Source of the DNA: Singulisphaera sp. GP187
GTDB taxonomy: Bacteria > Planctomycetota > Phycisphaerae > Phycisphaerales > SM1A02
Assembly (NCBI GenBank): GCA_945869475.1
Contig: CAMBOV010000008.1
Coordinates: forward strand, 1-64,000
Length of the DNA stretch: 64,000 nucleotides
Reading direction: 5' to 3'
Shown here: piece by piece, positions 42,222 to 50,698 of the stretch
How the letters are laid out: the number at the start of each line of letters is the position of its first letter
How positions within the stretch are numbered: the first letter of the stretch is position 1
Made by a program: the position numbers and the translations under genes
Notes under the pieces: model-generated
Told to the model about the DNA's origin: nothing
Seen by the model: only the letters and a program-made list of their open reading frames with translations
The model's database searches: none

Positions 42222-43484
42222 ATGTCAGCACTGGCTCAACAGCCCGGCACTCCAGAGGTTGCTCTCGACGGCGCGGCACGATCGGCGCGTACCGCGCTCA
42301 TCACGCTGACTGCGATCAATCTGCTGAACTATCTCGACCGCTATCTTGTGGCGGGAATCGTCGAGCCACTGAAAAAGCATTTTGGTGCGAGTGACAGCGA
42401 GATTGGGCTTCTCACGAGCGTTTTTCTTCTTGTCTACATGGTCGCGTCGCCAATCTTTGGATTGCTCGCTCGGCGGATGAGTCGCACGTTGATTTTGAGC
42501 ACGGGGGTGCTGATCTGGAGCCTCGCGACCATTGGCAGTGGTCTCGTCAACACGCTCACGCAACTCTTGATCGCGCGAGCCATCGTCGGCATCGGCGAGG
42601 CTGCCTATGCGACGGTCGGTCCTGCACTGCTGGCTGACCATTACCGGCCGGCGCGACGCGCTGCGACGTTGAGCATCTTTTATGCTGCGATTCCAATCGG
42701 CACTGCGCTGAGTTATGTCTGCTCTGGCGCGATCGCGAGCGCATTCGATTGGCGTGCGGTCTTTCTTGCTGGAGGGATCCCTGGCATTCTGCTTGGCGTG
42801 GTCTGCCTCTTTCTGAAGGATCCCCCGCGCGGACAGTTCGACGAGACGCCGGCTGCGTGTCCCACACGCGCGCCGATGCGCGAATCGTTTGCATTTCTCT
42901 GGAAGTCTCGAGAATTCATCGTCGCCACGAGCGGCTACATCTTCTTCACGTTTGCCTTCGGCGCGCTCGCGGTCTGGATGCCCTACTTCTTGCAGTCGGT
43001 TCGAGGATGGAGCCAGACCTCGGCGACCACGACTTTCGGCATCGTCATCGTCGCGACTGGTCTTATCGGCACGCTCAGCGGTGGCTGGATCGCCAAGCGA
43101 CTCGGAGGTGAGTCGCATACAAGCATGCGACTCTGCACAATGTGCATGGTGGTCGCAGCACCCGCGGCAGCAGTTGCGCTCACGGCGACTTCAGACGCGC
43201 TCATCCTCATCGGACTCGCTGTCGCGTCGACATTCTCTTTCGCAACACAAGGACCCGTGAACGCCGTGATCATCAACTCAGTCGGGTCATCACTGCGCGC
43301 CTTCGCCATCGGCGTCAGTGTGTTGCTGATCCACCTCTTTGGAGATGTTCCGAGTCCGTGGATCGTCGGCGAAATTTCACAAGCCGGCGCAAGTGCTGGA
43401 GGCGGGCTCGCTCGAGCGATGACACTCGTTCCAGCGGCGATGGTTTTTTCAGCAGTTGCGTGGAGTTTCGGATGGCGCAAGTGA
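42222..43484 (+). CDS. MFS transporter (spinster-like)
   Basis: 420 residues with 12 predicted membrane helices. The first helix region reads LITLTAINLLNYLDRYLVAG, which with the loop-2/3 motif FGLLARRMSRTLIL and GIGEAAYATVGPALLADHY is the spinster/YhjX-like pattern of the major facilitator superfamily. The mid loop KDPPRGQFDE and second-half FGALAVWMPYFLQS fit. The substrate is unknown (lipid or organic anion are possible). Its end overlaps the next gene by 13 bases. Confidence 0.9.
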   Translation: MSALAQQPGTPEVALDGAARSARTALITLTAINLLNYLDRYLVAGIVEPLKKHFGASDSEIGLLTSVFLLVYMVASPIFGLLARRMSRTLILSTGVLIWSLATIGSGLVNTLTQLLIARAIVGIGEAAYATVGPALLADHYRPARRAATLSIFYAAIPIGTALSYVCSGAIASAFDWRAVFLAGGIPGILLGVVCLFLKDPPRGQFDETPAACPTRAPMRESFAFLWKSREFIVATSGYIFFTFAFGALAVWMPYFLQSVRGWSQTSATTTFGIVIVATGLIGTLSGGWIAKRLGGESHTSMRLCTMCMVVAAPAAAVALTATSDALILIGLAVASTFSFATQGPVNAVIINSVGSSLRAFAIGVSVLLIHLFGDVPSPWIVGEISQAGASAGGGLARAMTLVPAAMVFSAVAWSFGWRK

Positions 43485-46006
43485 AACGTGCCTCGACGCC
43501 ACCTCCGTGCCTCAAGCGCGCGCTTCGGCTCGGCGTTGTCGGCTTCGTCGTTGTCATCGCACTCTTTTTCGTCGACCAGCACCTCGCCCTCCACAGCGCG
43601 GCGCTTGCGTGGGAAATTGCAGACGCCGCGCGAATCCTGACGGAGTTCGGCGAGGGTCAGTGGGTTGTCGTTCCCGCGATCTTGCTCTTTGTGTATGGAT
43701 GGCGCGCCGGATTCGACAACCTCGCACGCTGGGCATTTCTTCTCACGGTGACCGTTGCAGTCTCAGGCGGACTCGCCAACGCTCTGAAGATTCTCTTCGG
43801 ACGGTGGCGACCCGTTGCGTTCATCGAAGGCGAGGAGTTCGGCTTCCGTCTATTCACATCGGGCTCTGTCAACGCGAGTTTTCCAAGCGGACACGCAACA
43901 ACCGCTGCTGCCGCGGCTCTCGTGATCGCACTCTGGTTTCCAAAGTTGCGCTGGTACGCGCTCGCCACTGGAGTGCTGATCGCAGCGACGCGCGTGGTGT
44001 TGAGCATGCACTATCCATCGGACATTGCTGCGGGATGGCTGCTCGGCGCGGCCACGGTCGTCGCGACGCTATGGATCTGGTGGCGCGTGCATCCCGCGTC
44101 GGTGCCGCATCCAGTCGAGCTGTCGTGGCCACGATCACCTATCGCCATCGTCTGGACTGCGATCCTGCTGGGAACGCTCGTGCGCGTACTCATCGGGCTC
44201 TGGCTTCCGCTAGGCATCGATGAAGCGTACGAGGTTGCAACGTGTCAGTCCGTGGTGTGGTCGGGGTTTGACCATCCACCGCTTGTCTACTGGATGACAC
44301 GACTCGGGCTCTGGCTCAACGGCTCGGGCGCGGTCGACCCGATCTGGATTCGCGCGCCGTTCATCCTCTGTTTCGCGCTCTCGTCCTGGCTGCTCTGGCG
44401 ACTCACCGCACTCTGCTTCAGTGCAGAAGCCGGAGCGTGGAGCGTCGTGCTTCTCAATCTCAGCGCGCTTTTTTCAGTTGCACTGGGTGGCTGGGCACTG
44501 CCGGATGGCCCCCTGCTCGCCGCTGCACTCTTGATGGCGATTGCACTCGTGCACGGCGGAGTTGCAGGAGCCGTCCCTCACACCACACCACACCCGCGCG
44601 CCGTGTGGAATCCATATCACACCTGGATTCTCGCAGGCGGCGCGCTTGGCATCGCCGCACTCGCGAAGTATCAAGCGATCTTGATCGCGCTTGGAGTCTT
44701 GGTCGCGCTCCTCACGAGCGCTCACGGTCGAAGAATGCTTCGCCATCCTGCACCATGGATCGGCGCACTGGTCGCCCTCTCGTTCGCAGCACCCGTCGTG
44801 CTTTGGAACGCGACCAATGAGTGGGCATCGTTCCGTTTTCAAGGAGGCCGTGCCGCGAGCATCGGTGGAATCCATCCACTGCGAGCGATTGAACTGCTCG
44901 GCGCGCAGGCAGGCATTCTTCTTCCGTGGATCTGGGCGCCGCTGATCTTCGAGTGGTTCAAGTGGCTCTTCAAGGGACGCCGCAGCCCGATGACATGGTT
45001 TTTTGTCTGCCTCGCAGGCGTTCCAGTGCTGACATTCTTGTTGATCTCACTCTGGGGGACCAAGGGACTCCCCCACTGGTCGGCGATCGGCTACCTGTTC
45101 GCCTTTCCGCTGCTCGGCGTCGCGACCGCGCATGAGCTCGCCCGCGGCAATCGAAAACTCGTGAGAAACTGGCTGGTTTTTTCAGTTGCGATTCTGGCGA
45201 TCATCGTTCCCATTGGCGTCTCACAGGCATCCAATGGATGGATCACCCGCGCGATCCCCGCGCTGATCGGCGCGAAAGACCCAACGCTTGAGGCGCTCCC
45301 GTGGACAAGCGTGCGCCGATACATCGAGGCGCGCGTCGCGCAGCGCACAGCGCAGCAGAAACTCTTTGCTCCTCCGCCACCACCGACTGTTGAGTTGACC
45401 GTTGGTCCACCCACCGACGTGCCGTGCGATGATGAGGATGCACTCGTGAGTGAACCACCGGCGGATGTCGCGGTGGCGCCGCCAGCACAACCCGCGGCGC
45501 CACTCGCGCCACTTGTTGAAGTCTTCGCGCCGCCGCCACCCAAGCGAGAGACACGCTGGGTTCGCACCCCTGCAAAGGTCTCTCGTCCCGCACGCACAGT
45601 CAAACTCGATCAACCAACTCCCGAATTCGATCTCGATGTGCTCGCTCGCTGCGGCGACGAGGGAATCACTCGCTCGAGTTTCTTTCTCGCAGGTGTGAGT
45701 TGGCGCGACACAGGCAAACTTGCGGTCGCCGTTGAGGGACTGGGCATCCCAGTGGTCTGCCTCCACCGCGATGCGCGACAATTCGCGTGGGGCATGCCGC
45801 AACGCGACCTCGAAGAACGCGACGCGCTCATCATCGTGCGAAGTCAGGATGCCGCGCAGGTCGAGCGCGACTACGCGCAGTACTTCGATTCAATCACTCC
45901 AATTGCGGTGATTCGCATCAATCGCGGCACATCGATCGCCGATCAGGTGACCGTCTTGTGCGCGCTACGCTTTCAGGGCGAATCACTTTGGCGCTATGGA
46001 CGTTGA
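43472..46006 (+). CDS. PAP2 phosphatase - ArnT/PMT-type glycosyltransferase fusion
   Basis: 844 residues from the ATG at 43472, inside the MFS gene end. Residues about 20-210 are a membrane PAP2 phosphatase: [23 protein letters not shown] and RVVLSMHYPSDIAAGWLLG match the three acid-phosphatase motifs. Residues about 225-610 are a GT39/83-like membrane glycosyltransferase with IDEAYEVATCQS and FDHPPLVYWMTRLGLW, the DE and HPP loops of ArnT-like enzymes. A Pro-rich linker (APPPPPTVELTVGPPTD) leads to a C-terminal soluble domain of about 130 residues that I do not recognise. It may dephosphorylate and use a polyprenyl-linked sugar in envelope modification. Confidence 0.88.
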   Translation: MAQVKRASTPPPCLKRALRLGVVGFVVVIALFFVDQHLALHSAALAWEIADAARILTEFGEGQWVVVPAILLFVYGWRAGFDNLARWAFLLTVTVAVSGGLANALKILFGRWRPVAFIEGEEFGFRLFTSGSVNASFPSGHATTAAAAALVIALWFPKLRWYALATGVLIAATRVVLSMHYPSDIAAGWLLGAATVVATLWIWWRVHPASVPHPVELSWPRSPIAIVWTAILLGTLVRVLIGLWLPLGIDEAYEVATCQSVVWSGFDHPPLVYWMTRLGLWLNGSGAVDPIWIRAPFILCFALSSWLLWRLTALCFSAEAGAWSVVLLNLSALFSVALGGWALPDGPLLAAALLMAIALVHGGVAGAVPHTTPHPRAVWNPYHTWILAGGALGIAALAKYQAILIALGVLVALLTSAHGRRMLRHPAPWIGALVALSFAAPVVLWNATNEWASFRFQGGRAASIGGIHPLRAIELLGAQAGILLPWIWAPLIFEWFKWLFKGRRSPMTWFFVCLAGVPVLTFLLISLWGTKGLPHWSAIGYLFAFPLLGVATAHELARGNRKLVRNWLVFSVAILAIIVPIGVSQASNGWITRAIPALIGAKDPTLEALPWTSVRRYIEARVAQRTAQQKLFAPPPPPTVELTVGPPTDVPCDDEDALVSEPPADVAVAPPAQPAAPLAPLVEVFAPPPPKRETRWVRTPAKVSRPARTVKLDQPTPEFDLDVLARCGDEGITRSSFFLAGVSWRDTGKLAVAVEGLGIPVVCLHRDARQFAWGMPQRDLEERDALIIVRSQDAAQVERDYAQYFDSITPIAVIRINRGTSIADQVTVLCALRFQGESLWRYGR

Positions 46007-46024
46007 ACCGGCGATCGACGCCCG

Positions 46025-47419
46025 CTACGACTTCATTCCAGGAACGTCGCCCCATCCACTGCGATAGACCGGCGTGATGAGCGCCTGCGCTGCGGGCGAG
46101 TTCGTGAATCGCATCGCCGGCTGGTCGTAGACCAAACTCACGCCAGGAACTCGCCCACCAATCACTCCGAGCAGCACCGTCTCATTCATCTCGGCCGCGA
46201 GGTCGAAGTTCGCAACGGTCTTGCCATTGCCGCGAATCGCATCGACCCACGCATGCCAATGGTTGTACTTCGTGAACTCTGGCAACTTGATCGCAGCCGC
46301 ACGCGCGGGCGGATAGCACTGCGGCTCTCCATCGGCGGGGATGATGAGCGTCGCTTCGCTTCCAACAGCGAGCACGCATCCATCAGCGTTGATCTTCGCC
46401 AAGTCGATGTCCGCAGGCAGGTGTGGAGAGACCGATGGCAGCGGCATCCGTCCACCGTCGTACCAACTCATCGGCAAGGTCTTCTGCGCATACTCGCCTC
46501 CACCGAATTCGATCGTGACCGTCTCGGAGAGCGGAAACTCGTCGTCGGTCAGTCCCTGCGAGTCGCCGCGCACGCCGATCGGCAGCCCCATCTTGAGTCC
46601 CAAGAATGGAGAGTCGCAGAAGTGGCACGCCATGTCACCGAGCGCGCCTGTGCCGAAGTCAAAAAATCCGCGCCATTTGAAGGGGGCATAGGTGTCTTTC
46701 TTGTAGGGACGCTCTGGCGCACATCCAAGCCAATTCTGCCAATTCAGGAAGTCAGGCACTGGATCGCTCCCCACGGGTCGCGGCTCACCTTGCGGCCACC
46801 AACCACCTGGGCGATTCGTCCAGACGTGAAGTGAAACGGGCTTGCCAAGTACTCCAGCGCGCAAGAGCGCAACCGCCTTCTGTCGACCCGAGCCAGCTTG
46901 CCGTTGAATGCCCATCTGAGTCACAACCTTTTTCTCTGCCGCCATCTTTCGCATCGCCCGCGTTTCGGCGATGGTGCGCGTGAGTGGCTTCTGGCAGTAA
47001 CAGGCCTTGCCTTGGTTCATCGAAAGCAGCGCGATGGGACCGTGATGGTGATCTGGAGTGCTCACCGTCACCGCGTCGACGCTCGAGTCCATCTTTGCAA
47101 TCGCCTCGCGATAATCCTCGTAGGTTGTGGCCGCTGGAAACTTCGCCTTCATCGCCGCGAGATTGTTGCGATCGACATCGCAGAGTCCCACGATCTCGAC
47201 TTGCGGATGCGATGCGATCTGAGCGATGTCGCTCGAACCCATCCCGCCAACGCCAAAGCACATCACCTGAATTTTTCCGTTGGCTCCACCGTTCGATTGC
47301 CGTCGTGAACGCGGCAGTGCGCGCGCCGCGACCGCGCTGCTCCCAGAAGCGAGTGCCGCAGCTGCAGCCAAGGATCCAGCGAGAAAGAGACGGCGATCAA
47401 CTGGGTGTGGGGTCTGCAT
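46025..47419 (-). CDS. Tat-exported Gfo/Idh/MocA family oxidoreductase
   Basis: 464 residues from the ATG at 47419. The N-terminus has a twin-arginine signal (DRRLFLAGSLAAAAALASGS). The Rossmann part is IQVMCFGVGGMGSSDIAQIA with VGLCDVDRNNL; VTVSTPDHHHGPIALLSM and CYCQKPLTRTIAETR are the sugar-dehydrogenase signatures, Lys and Pro being the EKP-like motif. The large C-terminal domain with GALGDMACHFCDSPFLGL is typical of planctomycete exported members acting on carbohydrates. NAD(P) would be prebound before export. It lies 32 bases after the sarcosine-oxidase-like gene. Confidence 0.93.
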   Translation of the reverse strand: MQTPHPVDRRLFLAGSLAAAAALASGSSAVAARALPRSRRQSNGGANGKIQVMCFGVGGMGSSDIAQIASHPQVEIVGLCDVDRNNLAAMKAKFPAATTYEDYREAIAKMDSSVDAVTVSTPDHHHGPIALLSMNQGKACYCQKPLTRTIAETRAMRKMAAEKKVVTQMGIQRQAGSGRQKAVALLRAGVLGKPVSLHVWTNRPGGWWPQGEPRPVGSDPVPDFLNWQNWLGCAPERPYKKDTYAPFKWRGFFDFGTGALGDMACHFCDSPFLGLKMGLPIGVRGDSQGLTDDEFPLSETVTIEFGGGEYAQKTLPMSWYDGGRMPLPSVSPHLPADIDLAKINADGCVLAVGSEATLIIPADGEPQCYPPARAAAIKLPEFTKYNHWHAWVDAIRGNGKTVANFDLAAEMNETVLLGVIGGRVPGVSLVYDQPAMRFTNSPAAQALITPVYRSGWGDVPGMKS

Positions 47420-47451
47420 GGCGCAAACTGTCCCGCAATTGCGCACCGGAG

Positions 47452-48642
47452 TCAAGCGCGATCGAAGCGATTGCCTCGTAGAAATCCCGCCGGAAGTGCA
47501 GAAGCCCCGTCGAGTGCGAGATCTGCAAGAAGTTCACCGACGACTGGAGCAAACTTGAATCCGTGCCCGCAAAACCCACCAGCGACGGTGACTCTTTTGA
47601 ACTCAGGAAGTCGGTCGATGACGAAATGGTCGTCGGGCGTGTTGGTGTAGATGCACACCGCACTCTGCGTGATCGCCCCCGCTGCGCCAGGAGCGATGCG
47701 CTGCATGAGGCCCTCAAGTTCAACTCGCTCTGCCTCTCGAACAACGCGGTCGATGTTCTCTGGAGTGCAGACCTGACCTCTGCCGTGAACTCCGATCTTG
47801 ACTCCGCGCGGCATCGCTTGATCGCTCGACATTGGGATGCCATAGAGCGGATCACCTCCGACACGCTCCATAAAGAACGCAGGCATCATGTGCGCGTCGG
47901 CGCACTCTGGGGCGCGCGGGGTCACCCATCCAATCACCTGCCTCGTGTTCACCATCGGCGCGCGAAGTTGCGGGGCAACCTCGGGCGACCAGGGTCCCGC
48001 ACAAATGATGAGTTGCTTGGTTCGTTCGACAGACTCGCCCGCGTGCACGATCACAGAGTCGTGCGACTCTTCCCACCGCTGCACGCGGGTTCGCTCGCGC
48101 ACATGTGCCCCCAGATGCTGTGCGACCTGCGTCATCGCGAGGATCGCTCGCTCTGGACGAATGAATCCAGCCCCAGGCTCGAAGAGAAACTCTTCGATCG
48201 GCTCGCTCTGCCCCAGGAATGCAGGAAAGCGCTGCGCCACATGCTGCGCGGCGAGAGACTCCAAAGCGATGCCGTGCACTCGCGCAGACTCTTTGACACC
48301 GGCGATGACCTCGCTGCCCGCGAGCCCTCCGTAGAGCACCCCACAGTTGTGGACGAGTCGCGTGCGCGATGCCAACTCAAGTTCGCGCCATCCTGCAGTT
48401 GCGCGGCGAAGCAATGGCACGTAGTCGGGGTGCTCAAAGTACGCGGTGCGAACGATGCGCGAGCCACCGTGCGAACTTCCGTGTGCGTGCGCAAGAGTGA
48501 ACTGTTCGATGCCCAAGACGCGCGCGCCCCGTCGCGCGAGAGTCAGAAGTGCGGCCGATCCCATCGCGCCGAGCCCAAGAACGATGACATCCCATTCTCT
48601 CGCAGAATCACCCACATTCGACGTGTTTGCCTCGATCGCCAT
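47452..48642 (-). CDS. Sarcosine / N-methyl-amino-acid oxidase-like FAD enzyme
   Basis: 396 residues from the ATG at 48642. The FAD fold is WDVIVLGLGAMGSAALLTLA, followed by GIEQFTLAHAHGSSHGGSRI and RTAYFEHPDYVPLLRRA, very characteristic of monomeric sarcosine oxidase / SolA. The Cys in AVCIYTNTPDDHFVIDRLPE is in the position of the covalent-FAD cysteine, and GGFCGHGFKFAPVVGE is near the end. It oxidises secondary amino acids to aldehyde plus hydrogen peroxide. The start is divergent from kup. Confidence 0.92.
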   Translation of the reverse strand: MAIEANTSNVGDSAREWDVIVLGLGAMGSAALLTLARRGARVLGIEQFTLAHAHGSSHGGSRIVRTAYFEHPDYVPLLRRATAGWRELELASRTRLVHNCGVLYGGLAGSEVIAGVKESARVHGIALESLAAQHVAQRFPAFLGQSEPIEEFLFEPGAGFIRPERAILAMTQVAQHLGAHVRERTRVQRWEESHDSVIVHAGESVERTKQLIICAGPWSPEVAPQLRAPMVNTRQVIGWVTPRAPECADAHMMPAFFMERVGGDPLYGIPMSSDQAMPRGVKIGVHGRGQVCTPENIDRVVREAERVELEGLMQRIAPGAAGAITQSAVCIYTNTPDDHFVIDRLPEFKRVTVAGGFCGHGFKFAPVVGELLADLALDGASALPAGFLRGNRFDRA

Positions 48643-48732
48643 CCCTTCATGATCGCAGATCCTTCCTGCGCGAGTCGCTTCGCCGTACACTCATCGATTC
48701 TCGCCCGTGCGCCTCCTGCCTCGTGCGACCGC

Positions 48733-50676
48733 ATGTCGAACCCATCCTCATCTGAATCATCGCCCTCTGCTGCGCACTCGCTTGCGACAAAAAACCCACT
48801 CCTTGCCGCGGTGGCACTCGCGGCTCTCGGAGTGGTCTTCGGCGACATCGGAACGAGCCCTCTCTACGCCTTTCGAGCGGGATTCATCGAGCCAACGGCC
48901 GCCGCCGTCTCGCACGACGTCGTCTTTGGACTCATCAGCACCTTTTTCTGGACGCTGATCATCGTGATCGGCATCAAGTACACGCTCTTCATCTTGCGCG
49001 CTGACAACCGCGGCGAGGGCGGAATCTTCGCCCTTCTCTCACTGCTTCCGACCGTGAGTGAGGCCTCGGTCTTCAAGTTGCCCAAGTACCTCTTGGTGCT
49101 CGGCGTCGTTGGGGCCGCACTGCTCTACGCCGATGGACTCATTACCCCTGCAATCTCGGTGCTCTCGGCGGTCGAAGGACTGGAGCGGTGGGCTCCAGCG
49201 GTCACGCAGAGTGAACAGGAGTTCCAAGCGAATGTGATCACTGCGCTCGCCATCGTCATCTTGATCGGCCTCTTCATGATTCAGCGGATGGGCAGCTCAT
49301 TCATTGGACGGATGTTTGGTCCGATTATGGTGATCTGGTTCACAACCATCGGCGTGGTCGGGCTGATCAGCCTTCTGCAAACACCCGAAGTGCTCGAGGC
49401 ACTGAATCCGATCTTCATCGTGAAACTCTTCAGCGTCTCGCCGGTCGTTGGGCTCACCGTGCTCGGTGCGGCGATGCTCTGCGTGAGCGGTGGCGAGGCC
49501 CTCTACGCAGACATGGGGCACTTCGGACGGAAGCCCATTGCGTTCTGCTGGTATGGATTGGTGATGCCTGGGCTTCTACTCAATTACCTCGGCCAAGGCG
49601 CGGTTCTGATTCGTGATCCGACGGCGATCAGTAATCCATTTTTCGCTCTCGTTCCCGAATGGGGACTCGTGCCGATGGTGCTGCTCGCGACTGCAGCGGC
49701 CATTGTCGCGAGTCAGTCGATCATCACAGGAATGTTCGCGCTCACCCACGCTGGCATTCTCATGGGACTCCTCCCGCGCCTTCGCGTGGTGCACACCTCT
49801 GACCACAGTTCGCAGATCTACATTCCTGCGGTCAACCTGCTCGCTGCGATCGCAATTGTGCTGATTGTGTTGAATTTTCGAAATTCGGACAACCTTGAGC
49901 ATGCGTACGGACTCGCCGTCGCAGGCGACATGGCGATCACGACCTTGCTCTTTGCGGTCGTGATGGTGCGTCACAGGGGATGGGGTTTGACCCGCTCGAT
50001 CATCTTCTGCTCGATTTTCTTATCAATCGATTTGCTGTTCTTTGGAGCGAACATCTTGAAGGTTCCATCGGGTGGATGGTTCACGCTCTTGATGGCTGCT
50101 GGGTTGACGTTCATCATGCTGACCTGGATTCGTGGTCGAAAGATCATGACCGAGCGCTATTCAAAACAGACGCTCGACTACACACACTTGCTCAACAACT
50201 TGAAGACGCATCCGGTGCCGCGCGTCAGTGGAACTGGTGTCTTTCTGACGCCGCAAGCAAGTGGAGTTCCGCCGACATTGCTGCATCATCTCAAGCACAA
50301 CAAGGCTCTTCATGAGCAGGTCGTCGTGATGTCTGTTCAGGCTGCTCCCGTGCCGCGTGTCGATCCTGAAGATCAGGTCACGGTGAAACTGATTGGTCCA
50401 GATTTCTGGACAGTCACCGCACGTCACGGGTTTCTGCAAACCGCAGATGTGCCGCGACTTCTTCGTGTCGCCGCCGACCATGGTCTCGAAACGAGCGAGG
50501 GAACCACTTCGTACTACCTCGGACGCACGATTATCACCCCACGCGGTCGCGCGAAGATGCCGGGCTTCCAGAAACGCATTTTCTGTGCCCTCGCACAAAT
50601 GAGTTCAAACAATCCACTCTACTTTTCCATCCCGCCTGGGCGAATGGTTGAGCTGGGAATGCAGGTTGACGTCTAG
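48733..50676 (+). CDS. kup: KUP-family potassium transporter
   Basis: 647 residues from the ATG at 48733. The signature GVVFGDIGTSPLYAFRAGF opens a 12-helix core, with RADNRGEGGIFALLSLL, YADGLITPAISVLSAVEGL and GGEALYADMGHFGRKPI. The C-terminal cytosolic domain ends ALAQMSSNNPLYFSIPPGRM. It imports K+ with protons. The upstream reading frame is open for a long way but overlaps the oxidase gene and is not coding. It is divergent from the oxidase gene by 90 bases. Confidence 0.95.
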   Translation: MSNPSSSESSPSAAHSLATKNPLLAAVALAALGVVFGDIGTSPLYAFRAGFIEPTAAAVSHDVVFGLISTFFWTLIIVIGIKYTLFILRADNRGEGGIFALLSLLPTVSEASVFKLPKYLLVLGVVGAALLYADGLITPAISVLSAVEGLERWAPAVTQSEQEFQANVITALAIVILIGLFMIQRMGSSFIGRMFGPIMVIWFTTIGVVGLISLLQTPEVLEALNPIFIVKLFSVSPVVGLTVLGAAMLCVSGGEALYADMGHFGRKPIAFCWYGLVMPGLLLNYLGQGAVLIRDPTAISNPFFALVPEWGLVPMVLLATAAAIVASQSIITGMFALTHAGILMGLLPRLRVVHTSDHSSQIYIPAVNLLAAIAIVLIVLNFRNSDNLEHAYGLAVAGDMAITTLLFAVVMVRHRGWGLTRSIIFCSIFLSIDLLFFGANILKVPSGGWFTLLMAAGLTFIMLTWIRGRKIMTERYSKQTLDYTHLLNNLKTHPVPRVSGTGVFLTPQASGVPPTLLHHLKHNKALHEQVVVMSVQAAPVPRVDPEDQVTVKLIGPDFWTVTARHGFLQTADVPRLLRVAADHGLETSEGTTSYYLGRTIITPRGRAKMPGFQKRIFCALAQMSSNNPLYFSIPPGRMVELGMQVDV

Positions 50677-50698
50677 CGAAGTGCGATACACTTTTTGC

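Noticed and set aside
47563-48732. A long in-frame extension upstream of kup.
   Set aside because: It lies antisense to the sarcosine-oxidase-like gene and has no transporter similarity; the KUP family start MSNPSSSESS ... fits the ATG at 48733.
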